Shown: positions 1-8,245, counted from the stretch's first letter. The stretch is 64,000 bases of DNA from Geojedonia sp051814705 (GCA_051814705.1 JBPWQW010000001.1:744001-808000); one strand, 5' to 3'. A program made the numbers and translations. The notes: generated by a model not told the origin, from the sequence alone.

Positions 1-155
1 TGCTAATTTGTGTATTCAAATAGAATTATTTTTTTAATTGGTTTATGAGATATTTTCAAGGTTTTAAAATTACAAAATAAATAGTGTTAAAAATTTATGT
101 TAGTTTAATTGGCTTATTTTCAGTAAATTTATTTTTCCAACTAAAATTTAAGACT

Positions 156-620
156 ATGGGGATCAAAAGTTTTTTGGCAGCTAGAAAGACGAAAAAGAAG
201 GCTACGGCAGATATTCCTGTCACGGTTCGTGATTATATGTCTACAAAATTAATCACATTTAGATCGGATCAACGTATTGAGCACGCCATAGACATTTTGA
301 TAAAACATCGGATTTCTGGAGCTCCAGTCGTAAATAGCAAAAATGAACTTATTGGCGTTATTTCTGAAGGAGATTGTATTAAACACATCAGTGAAAGTCG
401 GTATTACAATATGCCAATGGAAAACAAGACCATTGAAAGCCATATGGTTAAAAATGTAGAAACTATTGATGCAAACATGAATATTTTTGACGCTGCAAAC
501 AAATTTTTAGAATCTAAACGAAGACGTTTTCCCATTGTTGAGAATGGTAAATTAATAGGTCAGATCAGCCAAAAGGATGTTCTTATAGCTGCTTTGGCTA
601 TGAAAGGACATTCGTGGTAA
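156..620 (+). CDS. CBS domain-pair protein
   Basis: A 154-residue soluble protein made almost entirely of one pair of CBS domains (about residues 20-75 and 95-150), shown by the recurring pattern of a hydrophobic stretch followed by ISGAPVVN...GVISEGD in the first copy and RRFPIVEN...GQISQKDVL in the second. CBS pairs bind adenosine nucleotides such as AMP or ATP and act as sensor modules. No catalytic or membrane domain is attached, so the partner is unknown. The chosen ATG gives a basic start (MGIKSFLAARKTKKK) typical of this flavobacterial family; an upstream GTG at 84 would add 24 hydrophobic residues and is less likely. The gene stands alone, convergent with the zinc-ribbon gene 7 bp downstream. 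Confidence 0.85.
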   Translation: MGIKSFLAARKTKKKATADIPVTVRDYMSTKLITFRSDQRIEHAIDILIKHRISGAPVVNSKNELIGVISEGDCIKHISESRYYNMPMENKTIESHMVKNVETIDANMNIFDAANKFLESKRRRFPIVENGKLIGQISQKDVLIAALAMKGHSW

Positions 621-627
621 TATCCAA

Positions 628-978
628 CTAAGAGCCCCGTTTTACTAAGGCAAAATAGTCACCTTCAATAGGTAAATATCCTTGATCATAAACAAAGTAG
701 TACACGGCACCAGCCTTTGTGGTGTAAATGCTTGTGAAATAATTAAAATCAAATCCCTTTTCAATTAGTTTGGCTCTCGAGGTTTTTGTTTTTTGCTCTG
801 GATTGAGTGCTTCCAAGATTCTGTAATTTTTTCGAAGTCGGTTATTGGTGTTTCTAATAAGGTTTTTGCTGTCCTTATTTACGCTATTGTTATAGGCATT
901 TCGGCAAGCATCACTACAGAATTTTTTGTCAATTCTACCAACAATTTTTTCACCACATTCTAAACATTGTTTTTGCAT
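628..978 (-). CDS. small zinc-ribbon protein (DUF2116-like)
   Basis: A 116-residue protein whose N-terminus contains the treble-cleft pattern CLECG...KFCSDACRNAY, i.e. CxxC-x(n)-CxxxC spacing expected to bind one zinc ion. The remainder is a basic helical segment (about residues 35-75, rich in Asn, Arg and Lys) and a short beta-rich tail (FDFNYFTSIYTTKAGAVYYFVYDQGY). The family is widespread in Flavobacteriia but has no established function; nucleic-acid or protein binding is an inference from the ribbon. It lies 3 bp downstream of the GNAT gene on the same strand and probably belongs to the DinB-GNAT-zinc-ribbon transcription unit. Confidence 0.75.
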   Translation of the reverse strand: MQKQCLECGEKIVGRIDKKFCSDACRNAYNNSVNKDSKNLIRNTNNRLRKNYRILEALNPEQKTKTSRAKLIEKGFDFNYFTSIYTTKAGAVYYFVYDQGYLPIEGDYFALVKRGS

Positions 979-981
979 GAG

Positions 982-1509
982 TTAAGATTTTGAAATGTTA
1001 TACCAACGCAGGTCAACATTGGCTTTTTTGTCATAAAAGTCTTCAATATAGTGGAGCCCAATTTTTAAAAGGACCTGATGCGAGGCCTGATTATTTTTTT
1101 CAGTGATACCATATATTGTATCTAAATTAAGGATGTTAAAACCATAATCTAAACTAGCGATTGAGGATTCCGTAGCATAGCCTTTTCCCCAGAACCGTTT
1201 GATAATTCGGTAACCCACATCGTAAAAATTGGAGTGATCATTAAGTGTTATGGTGTTGAATTTTAAACCCGACCATCCCATAAACTCATTGGTTTGCTTG
1301 TTGACCATGGCCCAACGGCCAATGCCAAAGGTTTCATATTGTTTTATAATATCGTCGATATTAGCTTCAGATTGACTTTTATGTTTAAAGGGATTGTTGC
1401 CAAGATATTTATGGACAGCAGGATCAGAATCCAACTCAAACATACCCTCTATATCTGTCGGTAACATGTTGCGAAGAATTATGCGCTCGGTTTCAATTTG
1501 AAAGGACAT
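982..1509 (-). CDS. GNAT family N-acetyltransferase (RimJ/RimL-like)
   Basis: About 175 residues with the Acetyltransf_3 layout: an N-terminal TERIILRNMLPTDIEGMFEL strand-helix, a central GRWAMVNKQTNEFMGWSGLK strand pair, the acetyl-CoA binding region RFWGKGYATE, and the C-terminal NLDTIYGITEKNNQASHQVL segment with the Asn that usually precedes the last helix. The enzyme presumably transfers an acetyl group from acetyl-CoA to an amine; the substrate cannot be told. I place the start at MSFQIETERI, 2 bp after the stop of the upstream DinB gene; a longer ORF start at 1545 would overlap that gene. Confidence 0.85.
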   Translation of the reverse strand: MSFQIETERIILRNMLPTDIEGMFELDSDPAVHKYLGNNPFKHKSQSEANIDDIIKQYETFGIGRWAMVNKQTNEFMGWSGLKFNTITLNDHSNFYDVGYRIIKRFWGKGYATESSIASLDYGFNILNLDTIYGITEKNNQASHQVLLKIGLHYIEDFYDKKANVDLRWYNISKS

Positions 1510-1511
1510 CG

Positions 1512-2036
1512 TTATCGATTTAATATAGGAAGATAAGCTGCCCAAGGGCCGACTTCAGTTTTATATTGTTTGGCCATTACACGAGCTATTTGTGCAATAT
1601 GCCCTAAGTCGTGGGTAACCCAAGTAGCCAAAAGCTGTGACAGGGTCACTTCCCCAAGTTCGGGATGGATGCCAGTTAATAATAATTGATTTTTGGTGAG
1701 ATTTAGGGATTTTAGGTGAGTTAAATTAGCCTGGCGTAATTCCATAAATTCGTTTAACAGGTCTTGTACCGACTTGCCTTTAGATTGTTCAAATTGAGCA
1801 AAACGATCAAAGGGTTCGAATATTTTATGTTTCGAATGCCCCAAAATGATATGTAATCTAGGAATCCAATCCGTTTTTTCGCCATGGATAAGATGTCCCA
1901 AACTATCAAAAGCGCTCCAAGTTTGATCTCCTTCGTTGCAGAAAATCCAGTCGTCGGATAACGGAGACAAAAATTCCTTAAGAATGATAGGAGTCCGTTC
2001 TAAAATTTCTATAGACTTAAATAGGTCATATTTCAT
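1512..2036 (-). CDS. DinB-like (DinB_2/YfiT) family protein
   Basis: A 174-residue helical-bundle protein. The metal-site pattern of the DinB/YfiT superfamily is visible: the first His in DSLGHLIHGE (about residue 50) and the pair in WVTHDLGHIAQIAR (about residues 138-145). Members are putative metal-dependent hydrolases or thiol-transferases, including bacillithiol transferases; the exact reaction cannot be read from sequence. It is unrelated to DNA polymerase IV despite the name. It is the promoter-proximal gene of the DinB-GNAT-zinc-ribbon group and is transcribed divergently from ssb, with two palindromic operator-like boxes between them. Confidence 0.8.
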   Translation of the reverse strand: MKYDLFKSIEILERTPIILKEFLSPLSDDWIFCNEGDQTWSAFDSLGHLIHGEKTDWIPRLHIILGHSKHKIFEPFDRFAQFEQSKGKSVQDLLNEFMELRQANLTHLKSLNLTKNQLLLTGIHPELGEVTLSQLLATWVTHDLGHIAQIARVMAKQYKTEVGPWAAYLPILNR

Positions 2037-2058
2037 ACCAACTAATATACAAATTATT

Positions 2059-2090
2059 CGTTTACAAACGACTACAACCGTTTACAAACG
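2059..2090. promoter_or_regulatory. twin 12-bp palindromes, candidate operator
   Basis: The 12-mer CGTTTACAAACG occurs twice, at 2059-2070 and 2079-2090, starting exactly 20 bp apart (about two helical turns). Each copy is an inverted repeat (CGTTT, AC centre, AAACG). They lie between the divergent DinB-family gene and ssb, 22 bp upstream of the DinB start codon. This is what a site for two dimers of a repressor on one face of the helix looks like; the regulator is unknown. Confidence 0.55.
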
Positions 2091-2198
2091 ATTTTAAATG
2101 TGTAACAACCGAATAATCTTTTGAAGCGTTTGCATCTTTGCCTTGTCGAAACATTAGAACTCGATAGTATTAACTGTTTAACGCAAAAATTTAAAATT

Positions 2199-2531
2199 AT
2201 GAACACACTTAGAAACAAAGTACAGTTGATTGGTAACTTAGGAAACGACCCTGAAATCATCAATCTTGAATCAGGAAAAACATTGGCAAAATTTTCAATT
2301 GCCACCAACGAGAGCTATAAAAATGCTCAAGGAGAAAAAATTACAGACACCCAATGGCACAATATTGTAGCCTGGGGAAGTACTGCAACATTAGTTGAAA
2401 AATACTTACAAAAAGGAAAAGAAGTAGCTATAGAAGGTAAATTAACTTCACGTAGTTATGAAACTTCAACTGGAGAAAAACGTTACATCACCGAAGTGGT
2501 CTGTAATGAACTTTTGATGTTGAGTAAATAG
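2199..2531 (+). CDS. ssb: single-stranded DNA-binding protein
   Basis: A 110-residue OB-fold protein beginning MNTLRNKVQLIGNLGNDPEI and continuing KTLAKFSIATNESYKN and DTQWHNIVAWGSTATLVEKYLQKGKEVAIEGKL, the standard SSB core with the conserved tryptophans that stack on ssDNA. It lacks the long glycine-rich linker and acidic DDDIPF-type tail of E. coli SSB and ends shortly after the fold, so it resembles the short accessory SSB common in Flavobacteriia rather than the main replication SSB. The ATG chosen matches the family start; upstream codons in frame would add 26 residues of non-family sequence. A rho-independent terminator follows. Confidence 0.9.
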   Translation: MNTLRNKVQLIGNLGNDPEIINLESGKTLAKFSIATNESYKNAQGEKITDTQWHNIVAWGSTATLVEKYLQKGKEVAIEGKLTSRSYETSTGEKRYITEVVCNELLMLSK

Positions 2532-2551
2532 TATTATTAAAAGGTAGATTT

Positions 2552-2581
2552 AAAACGGACTTATTAAGTCCGTTTTTTTTT
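2552..2581 (+). terminator. rho-independent terminator after ssb
   Basis: An 11-bp stem (AAAACGGACTT, ATT loop, AAGTCCGTTTT) directly followed by a continuing T-run, 20 bp beyond the ssb stop codon. Confidence 0.9.
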
Positions 2582-2620
2582 ATTAAAAATTTATCTTTCC
2601 TTTAGTACAGAAAATTAAAG

Positions 2621-4078
2621 ATGTCTTTAAAGCTAACTAAAAAGGCTATCGGACTTTTTTTAGGGCCCGTAGTATTTATTTTTATCTTATTGTTTTTTCA
2701 TCCTGATGGGTTGAGCAAACCCGCAAATGCGGTTTTGGCCTCTGCCTTATGGATAGCTATTTGGTGGATTACAGAGGCCTTGCCTATTGCTGTTACAGCT
2801 TTATTGCCCATCATTTTGTTTCCTTTAAGCGGGGGGTTAAATCTTGAAGACACTACAGCTTCCTACGGTCATAAATATGTGTTTTTATATATTGGAGGTT
2901 TTATTCTTGCTATCGCCATTGAAAAATGGAATTTGCACAAACGCATTGCGCTAAATATTATAAAAATTGTAGGAACCAATGTGGTTTATATCATACTGGG
3001 ATTTATGTTAGCCACGGCTTTTCTTTCTATGTGGATATCCAATACGGCTACAGCTGTCATGATTCTACCCATTGGAATGGCCATAGTATCTCAACTAAAA
3101 GATAATCCAAAAACTATTGAAAACGAAAACCTAATTTTTGGTAAAGCATTAATGCTTGCCATTGCCTATAGCGCATCTATTGGCGGAATGGCAACATTAA
3201 TTGGCACGCCTCCTAATCTTGTTTTGGCAGGAGTGGTTAAAGAAACATATGGCATTGAAATATCATTTTCACAATGGTTTAAATTTGGATTTCCAATTAG
3301 TATCCTATTACTGTTTATTTGTTGGATTTATCTTACCCGAATTGCCTTTAAATTTAAACAAAAAGCATTTCCTGGGGGAAGCACCGAGATCAGAATGCAA
3401 TTAAAAGCGTTAGGAAAAATCTCTTTTGAAGAGAAAACAGTATTGGTGGTTTTTATAGTTACAGCTTTGGCATGGATCAGTAGATCCTTTTTAATCAAAC
3501 AGTTCGTTCCAGCTATTGACGATACCATCATTGCCATCATTGCGGGAACACTTCTTTTTTTACTCCCAAGCAGTGAAAATAAAGGGCGATTATTAGCTTG
3601 GGATGATGCCGTAAAATTACCATGGGGAATTATCCTTTTGTTTGGCGGCGATATGGCTTTAGCACTGGGCTTTGAATCCAGTGGTTTGGCCGTTTGGATT
3701 GGTCATCAAATGACATCCTTAAGCACCATGCCATTACTTTTGGTGTTATTAATCTTAATAGCATCCGTTAATTTTCTTACCGAAATCACCTCTAATTTGG
3801 CGACAACGGCCATGTTACTTCCTGTATTGGTGTCCTTAGCTTCGGCTATTGGAGTTCACCCTTATTTGCTGCTGTTTGGAGCTACCGTTGCAGCCTCCTG
3901 CGCTTTTATGCTACCTGTAGCAACGCCACCAAACGCGGTGGTTTTTGGCTCGGGATATCTAAAAATTGAAGATATGGTTAGAAAAGGGTTTTGGATGAAT
4001 ATCATATCCATCATTCTACTAACTCTTATTATTTATTTTGTGTTGCCTTTGATTTGGGATTTGACTACGCCGATTTAA
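2621..4078 (+). CDS. SLC13/DASS-family anion permease
   Basis: A 485-residue polytopic membrane protein with about 11-12 hydrophobic segments. The divalent anion:Na+ symporter hallmarks are present: a first substrate/sodium loop WISNTATAVMILPIG (SNT) near residue 140, a second, degenerate copy LTEITSNLATTAMLLP near residue 390, and conserved PPN motifs (TLIGTPPNLVLAG and VATPPNAVVFGSGY). Family members import di- or tricarboxylates, sulfate or phosphate with sodium; the substrate is not determinable here. It is monocistronic, following the ssb terminator, and converges with the YceI gene 5 bp away. Confidence 0.9.
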   Translation: MSLKLTKKAIGLFLGPVVFIFILLFFHPDGLSKPANAVLASALWIAIWWITEALPIAVTALLPIILFPLSGGLNLEDTTASYGHKYVFLYIGGFILAIAIEKWNLHKRIALNIIKIVGTNVVYIILGFMLATAFLSMWISNTATAVMILPIGMAIVSQLKDNPKTIENENLIFGKALMLAIAYSASIGGMATLIGTPPNLVLAGVVKETYGIEISFSQWFKFGFPISILLLFICWIYLTRIAFKFKQKAFPGGSTEIRMQLKALGKISFEEKTVLVVFIVTALAWISRSFLIKQFVPAIDDTIIAIIAGTLLFLLPSSENKGRLLAWDDAVKLPWGIILLFGGDMALALGFESSGLAVWIGHQMTSLSTMPLLLVLLILIASVNFLTEITSNLATTAMLLPVLVSLASAIGVHPYLLLFGATVAASCAFMLPVATPPNAVVFGSGYLKIEDMVRKGFWMNIISIILLTLIIYFVLPLIWDLTTPI

Positions 4079-4083
4079 TCGTA

Positions 4084-4620
4084 TTATTTTTTTTGTAATT
4101 CAAATGAAAAGCTGACTAATACAACTTCAGATACTTTATTCTTTACAATTTTTGGAATGTCAATTTTAAAATCAGAAACCAAGACTTTAAACGCTCCTTC
4201 AATCTTGATCTTATCATTGTTTTTATAAGCGGTAACTGGGATATCTTCAATAGCCTTGGTAACGCCATGAAAGGTTAGTTCGCCATTTAACTTATAATGA
4301 TTTGCCGACGATTCAAGTGCCAATTCTTCTATCTTACCCTGAAAAATGGCTTTTGGATATTTTGTGGATTCGGCATAGTTTTCATTGAAATGCTCTTCCA
4401 TTAAAGCATTTTTAAAACGAAACCCATTTATTAAAGTCAGTACAGCTATCTCACCGGTTTCAGTGTTTATAATTGCGGTGACCGATGTGTTTTTTGCTGC
4501 GACTTCTTCAAATGAAGACACCGAAGCCTCAAAACTTATCGATCCCGTTTTGGTTAGATATTTTCCTTGTGCAGCGCTTATTGCGCTTACAAAAAATAAT
4601 ATAAATAATAGTTTTTTCAT
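4084..4620 (-). CDS. YceI family periplasmic lipid-binding protein
   Basis: A 178-residue secreted protein with a signal peptide (MKKLLFILFFVSAISAAQG) and the YceI lipocalin-like barrel: TKTGSISFEASVSSFEEVAAKN at the start, KNALMEEHFNENYAESTKYPKA in the middle, and GELTFHGVTKAIEDIPV near the end. YceI proteins bind polyisoprenoids or other long lipids in the periplasm. It is the last gene of a leftward cluster with a cytochrome c lipoprotein (4 bp upstream) and a DUF5777-like barrel, suggesting a shared envelope or respiratory role that has not been defined. Confidence 0.92.
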   Translation of the reverse strand: MKKLLFILFFVSAISAAQGKYLTKTGSISFEASVSSFEEVAAKNTSVTAIINTETGEIAVLTLINGFRFKNALMEEHFNENYAESTKYPKAIFQGKIEELALESSANHYKLNGELTFHGVTKAIEDIPVTAYKNNDKIKIEGAFKVLVSDFKIDIPKIVKNKVSEVVLVSFSFELQKK

Positions 4621-4624
4621 GGTT

Positions 4625-4984
4625 TTATTGTTCTATTAGCCCGTCAGTGTTCCATTGAATGATGATATCAATTAAATTTTGTGGCATTTTTGGACCGCCC
4701 AATGGCATTAAACTTCCTGGCCCAGAACCTGTGATCCTGCCAATGAGATTATTGTTTTCAACAGCACTTTTTACATTAGCGTAGGATACTAGGGGTATGG
4801 TTGCCCCATTGGTTTGGGGGACGCCATGGCAATTTAGGCAATTATTATCTATAATGACCTTTACATCAGCTTGGTACGTTACTATATCAGGTAATGGTTC
4901 TGCATCAATTAAATCGTCTTCATTTACGTTGGTACAACTTAAAGTGATGAGGAACATCGCACTTATCAAAATAATCTTTTTCAT
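4625..4984 (-). CDS. cytochrome c-like lipoprotein
   Basis: About 119 residues: a lipoprotein signal (MKKIILISAMFLITLSC) followed by a short acidic linker and a minimal class I cytochrome c domain. The heme-binding site is IIDNNCLNCHGVPQ (CxxCH), and a distal methionine ligand is available in GSLMPLGGPKMPQ. The gene probably encodes an electron carrier tethered to a membrane facing the periplasm. The start MKKIIL is preferred over a TTG-type extension of 7 residues because it begins the lipoprotein signal. It sits 7 bp from the DUF5777-like gene and 4 bp from yceI, so the three are almost certainly cotranscribed. Confidence 0.85.
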   Translation of the reverse strand: MKKIILISAMFLITLSCTNVNEDDLIDAEPLPDIVTYQADVKVIIDNNCLNCHGVPQTNGATIPLVSYANVKSAVENNNLIGRITGSGPGSLMPLGGPKMPQNLIDIIIQWNTDGLIEQ

Positions 4985-4991
4985 AACATCA

Positions 4992-5843
4992 TTAATTAAA
5001 AACACGGGTTAAATTAAATCCAAAATATATATCGCCATCACCCCAATCGCCCGTGGCCTGCCCTAAAAAACCATTGGTGTTCATGGCTTGTGCGTTTGTA
5101 AAATGCATCTGGAAAACATGGCCTCCTGTTTCTAAATCTACGCCAACTGAAAATGGGTTTTTAAATGGGGAGTCACTGGCTCGGTTTAAATGCCATCCAT
5201 AATCCATGTTTAAGGACCAACGTTTGCCCAATTTGTAACGACCTCCAAGACCGAGTGCATATTGAGAATTATCTTGATCATTGATGGCTACATAATTGTC
5301 ATGAAAAAAAGTTGGAGCCAATTCTAAGGATAAATTGGTGTTTATCTTTCTGGAGATTAAAACTTGAGCCGTATAGCCCAAGCGGTGTTTAAACTCCAGT
5401 TTAGGTAAATTGTCATGACTCAATGCCGTATTGATCAAAATCGAATTGTATCCTACGATGGTAAAAGGAAACCCATTTTCTTTTTGATTGACCAACCTAT
5501 ACTTTAAAGCACTTTCATAAATTTTTTGAAACGAACTTCTTGAAGCACTAATGTTAAATCCATCTGAAATGGCATAAATGAAATTCAACCGTGTGACAGC
5601 ATCGTCAAGACCGAAAAAGCTGTCGAAACCATTTTCTACGCTCCCAAATCTATGGGCTACCATAAAAACAAATTGCTTTTTGTATAAAAGCTTTGTGGAT
5701 TCAAAATTTACAATTTTCAAGCCTTTAAACACGGCATTGGCTTCTTGGTTACTTATAGAATCCGAATCAATTTCAGCTAGTAAGTTGTCTTGTGAATAGA
5801 TGAGTGTTGGTAGGCACAAAAGAAAAATCAATAGGTTTTTCAT
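4992..5843 (-). CDS. DUF5777-like outer-membrane beta-barrel protein
   Basis: A 283-residue protein with a signal peptide (MKNLLIFLLCLPTLIYSQ) and alternating amphipathic strands ending in an aromatic-rich segment (GDGDIYFGFNLTRVFN) typical of a C-terminal beta-strand of an outer-membrane barrel. The early portion (FVMAHRFGSVENGFDSFFGLDDAVTRLNFIYAISDGFNISASRSS) resembles the DUF5777 family, as I remember it. Function unknown. Its tight linkage to cytochrome c and YceI genes suggests a barrel that cooperates with periplasmic lipid or redox proteins. Confidence 0.75.
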   Translation of the reverse strand: MKNLLIFLLCLPTLIYSQDNLLAEIDSDSISNQEANAVFKGLKIVNFESTKLLYKKQFVFMVAHRFGSVENGFDSFFGLDDAVTRLNFIYAISDGFNISASRSSFQKIYESALKYRLVNQKENGFPFTIVGYNSILINTALSHDNLPKLEFKHRLGYTAQVLISRKINTNLSLELAPTFFHDNYVAINDQDNSQYALGLGGRYKLGKRWSLNMDYGWHLNRASDSPFKNPFSVGVDLETGGHVFQMHFTNAQAMNTNGFLGQATGDWGDGDIYFGFNLTRVFN

Positions 5844-5999
5844 TTTTTAAATAGATTTATATTGCTAAAGTTTAAGTAATTTTTTTTAATTGTTGCTTTA
5901 TATATAGTTTGGTTTGGGAGTTAATTCCAAATATTAAAGTATTAGCTGCCATTCACAAAACAAAATAAATAAGTAATTACGTTTTCATAACTTTTATTT

Positions 6000-6371
6000 T
6001 TAATCAATTAATATGCTGCATTGATCGAGTTTAATCTGTTCCAAGAGATCATCATATCCTATAAAGCGTCCTTTGACCTTTACATTATCAGTATCTATTT
6101 TAATTTTAGAATCAAACTGACAAAAAACGGTATGATCCAATGTTAAATCAGTATCATTTAATTCTGTAATAGTCCCTTTTATCTCAATGGTTTTATTGAG
6201 GTATTTTTTTTCGGAAGCAGAAGGGTTTATGGCAAATTCGTTTGCGATGTCAATTGAATTCATCACAAATTCAGAAGTTTCGCTTTCGATGTTCCTATGT
6301 TCTTGATATATGTAGTTGTAGACTAGATAAACCAAAACTAGGAGTACTAATATAATGATCCATTTACGCAT
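6000..6371 (-). CDS. OB-fold (tRNA_anti-like) small envelope protein
   Basis: A 123-residue protein with one N-terminal transmembrane or signal-anchor helix (about residues 4-18, IIILVLLVLVYLVYNYI) followed by a single OB-fold: LNKTIEIKGTITELNDTDLTLDHTVFCQF and VKVKGRFIGYDDLLEQIKLDQCSI. The OB-fold resembles the tRNA_anti-like group, which despite the name is usually found in envelope proteins in this phylum. It lies upstream of and co-oriented with the DUF5777-cytochrome c-YceI genes, 156 bp away, and may belong to the same functional group. No catalytic residues are evident. Confidence 0.7.
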   Translation of the reverse strand: MRKWIIILVLLVLVYLVYNYIYQEHRNIESETSEFVMNSIDIANEFAINPSASEKKYLNKTIEIKGTITELNDTDLTLDHTVFCQFDSKIKIDTDNVKVKGRFIGYDDLLEQIKLDQCSILID

Positions 6372-6422
6372 AATATTTTATATAAAGTTAATCTGTTTAT
6401 AGATTGATTTGTGAAACATTAT

Positions 6423-6454
6423 AAAACTGCTTCAGTACTACCTGAAGCAGTTTT
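6423..6454 (-). terminator. terminator after the repeat lipoprotein gene
   Basis: A 13-bp perfect stem AAAACTGCTTCAG (6423-6435) and CTGAAGCAGTTTT (6442-6454) with a 6-nt loop lies between the end of the leftward lipoprotein gene and the start of the OB-fold gene. On the minus strand the stem ends in TTTTAT. Confidence 0.8.
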
Positions 6455-6494
6455 TTAGCATTAATTAAAAACAATTTTCTTTTTCATAGTTTAA

Positions 6495-7571
6495 TTAATT
6501 GCAATTTTTTTTATATCGAAGCCTATCAGCATCACCAAGTCTAAAATCAATTCTAGTCTCTCCTGAGTAGCTTTGTATTTCATGTAACTCCCAATTGTTA
6601 TTGCAATAGGGTAAATCGGGGATATCTATAACCACGGTCATATCATTTCTAGAGCCACGTGCAGACCAAATTCCATAAGCAGTAATTCCAGACCAATACA
6701 CCGAAATTGTTCCATTCTCAAAAAAGCTAAACTCATAACCATCATAAACGGTGTTATAATCATTGTTGTTTCGTTTAAGTTTGTCTACAGCCCAACTATT
6801 GCAACGGGTCAAAAATGTTGTAAGCTCTTCTTTAGTACAGTGATCACAATCATCATCATTGTAGTCATAATCATCATCCTCATCACAAGTATGACGATAC
6901 GTTTCGATGATGTTTTTGAGTTCGTTAAGATTATTTATGATGATTTCAGTATCATCCAAAAGCATAACTTTCAAGGGGAATCCTAGGTTTACAATATCGT
7001 CTTGGTCAATATGGTTAATAAATTCAAAAAGCTGATGATCATTAGTAATAGTTATGGTTTCAATTAATTCTTGGGCGGTATTAAAAACAGAGGCTGTTAT
7101 TGGGTATTGAAAATCTAGACATTCAATATCACTATCGTCTTCATTTTCCCCATTACAAGCATTTGAATAGGTATTGAGTTCATTCAAGGTGCTTATGGTT
7201 TTTTCAGAAAAATCACTAAGCACTATAGTGATAGGGAATACGATATCAACTATATCAGTATCATCGTCAGAAGTGTCAAAAATATATTCAACAGCACTTA
7301 GATCGGTTTTGGAATTTAGGTTAATTTCTGTCCCGTTAGCTATCACAGTATATGGGAATTTAATGTTGAAGCAATTGGCTTTATCTATAATGTTATCGAT
7401 TGAGCCATCATTCATCGCCGTTTGCTGAATTAAATTGGCAATTGTAGAATTTGCGACCAAAACCTGTTCTTCTGGTGCGTTGACAAGCTCAATATCTTCT
7501 TTTCTACAAGAAGAAAATAAAAAGGAAATGAAAAAAATGATAAGCGATGCTTTTTTTAAAATTGATGTCAT
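6495..7571 (-). CDS. surface lipoprotein with four internal repeats, unknown function
   Basis: A 358-residue protein starting with a lipoprotein signal (LIIFFISFLFSSC). I do not recognise a named family. Four diverged units of about 35-45 residues can be seen at roughly residues 67-100, 107-140, 151-188 and 194-229, each with a core like FP-[IL]-x-V-x(2-3)-D-x(n)-I-x(2)-L-x-EL (for example VFPITIVLSDFSEKTISTL and GFPLKVMLLDDTEIIINNL). They are separated by acidic Cys-containing linkers, the longest being DEDDDYDYNDDDCDHC near 230-245, which could bind calcium. The last 110 residues (from TKEELTTFL) form a separate lipocalin-like beta-rich domain. It is divergent from the ECF sigma gene and may be a partner or target of that signalling system. 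Confidence 0.7.
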   Translation of the reverse strand: MTSILKKASLIIFFISFLFSSCRKEDIELVNAPEEQVLVANSTIANLIQQTAMNDGSIDNIIDKANCFNIKFPYTVIANGTEINLNSKTDLSAVEYIFDTSDDDTDIVDIVFPITIVLSDFSEKTISTLNELNTYSNACNGENEDDSDIECLDFQYPITASVFNTAQELIETITITNDHQLFEFINHIDQDDIVNLGFPLKVMLLDDTEIIINNLNELKNIIETYRHTCDEDDDYDYNDDDCDHCTKEELTTFLTRCNSWAVDKLKRNNNDYNTVYDGYEFSFFENGTISVYWSGITAYGIWSARGSRNDMTVVIDIPDLPYCNNNWELHEIQSYSGETRIDFRLGDADRLRYKKNCN

Positions 7572-7645
7572 ATCAATGGGCTTCTTTCATATATTAATTA
7601 AACAATTAACTCATAAAAACTCCTGAAGAAAAAAAATGATTTATT

Positions 7646-7653
7646 TACCTTTG
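7646..7653 (+). promoter_or_regulatory. candidate -7 element for the ECF sigma gene
   Basis: TACCTTTG matches the Bacteroidota TAnnTTTG consensus 20 bp before the sigma-factor start codon. No clear -33 TTG is seen at the usual spacing. Confidence 0.4.
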
Positions 7654-7672
7654 ATGAACAAAAAAGAAAATT

Positions 7673-8197
7673 TTGCCAAAAGAATTGGATGAATCTATAT
7701 GTAATGAATCAATTTTTGAGCGTATTTATTATAAATACTCACAGAGCCTGTATGATTTTTTATATTATAAATATGGTGAGCAAGGTAATCCAAGCGATAA
7801 AACCCAAGAAGCCTTTATAAAACTTTGGGATAACTGCAAAAAGGTTCCCCTAATTAAGGCAAAATCGTTTTTGTATACGGTAGCGAATAATATGGTGCTT
7901 AATGATCTCAAGCATCAAAAAATTGTTTTTAAATTTCAACAAGTAAAACCTAGACATTATACCAATGAGACCCCAGAATTTATTTTGGAAAAGGAGCAGT
8001 TTCTTGAGCGTTACCAAAACGCATTGGAAAATTTAAATAAAGAACAACGCACAGCATTCTTATTAAGCAAAGTTGAAGGCAAAAAACATAGCGAGATAGC
8101 AGAACTTTTGGGTGTTACCCAAAAAGTGGTAGAGTATAGAATTTACACGGCCTTTGGTATTCTGCGAAAAGAATTGGATGGATTCAAAATAAAATAA
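7673..8197 (+). CDS. FecI-like ECF RNA polymerase sigma factor
   Basis: A 174-residue sigma-70 family protein with region 2 (YDFLYYKYGEQGNPSDKTQEAFIKLWDN and KAKSFLYTVANNMVLNDLK, about residues 25-80) and region 4 (LNKEQRTAFLLSKVEGKKHSEIAELLGVTQKVVEYRIYTAF, about 120-165). There is no region 3, as usual for ECF factors. The start appears to be TTG: no in-frame ATG exists before region 2, and the nearby ATG at 7654 is out of frame and soon stops. It is followed at short distance by fecR and an STN-type TonB receptor, the classic cell-surface signalling order, so it presumably directs RNA polymerase to this receptor operon or the divergent lipoprotein gene when ligand is sensed. Confidence 0.92.
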   Translation: MPKELDESICNESIFERIYYKYSQSLYDFLYYKYGEQGNPSDKTQEAFIKLWDNCKKVPLIKAKSFLYTVANNMVLNDLKHQKIVFKFQQVKPRHYTNETPEFILEKEQFLERYQNALENLNKEQRTAFLLSKVEGKKHSEIAELLGVTQKVVEYRIYTAFGILRKELDGFKIK

Positions 8198-8245
8198 TAA
8201 GGAGAAGAGCCATAAAAATTGTTATATATAGTAGATACAGGAGTT

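Noticed and set aside
1512..2036. DinB as DNA polymerase IV in an SOS locus with ssb
   Set aside because: The protein is a DinB/YfiT four-helix family member without polymerase motifs; the name coincidence is misleading.
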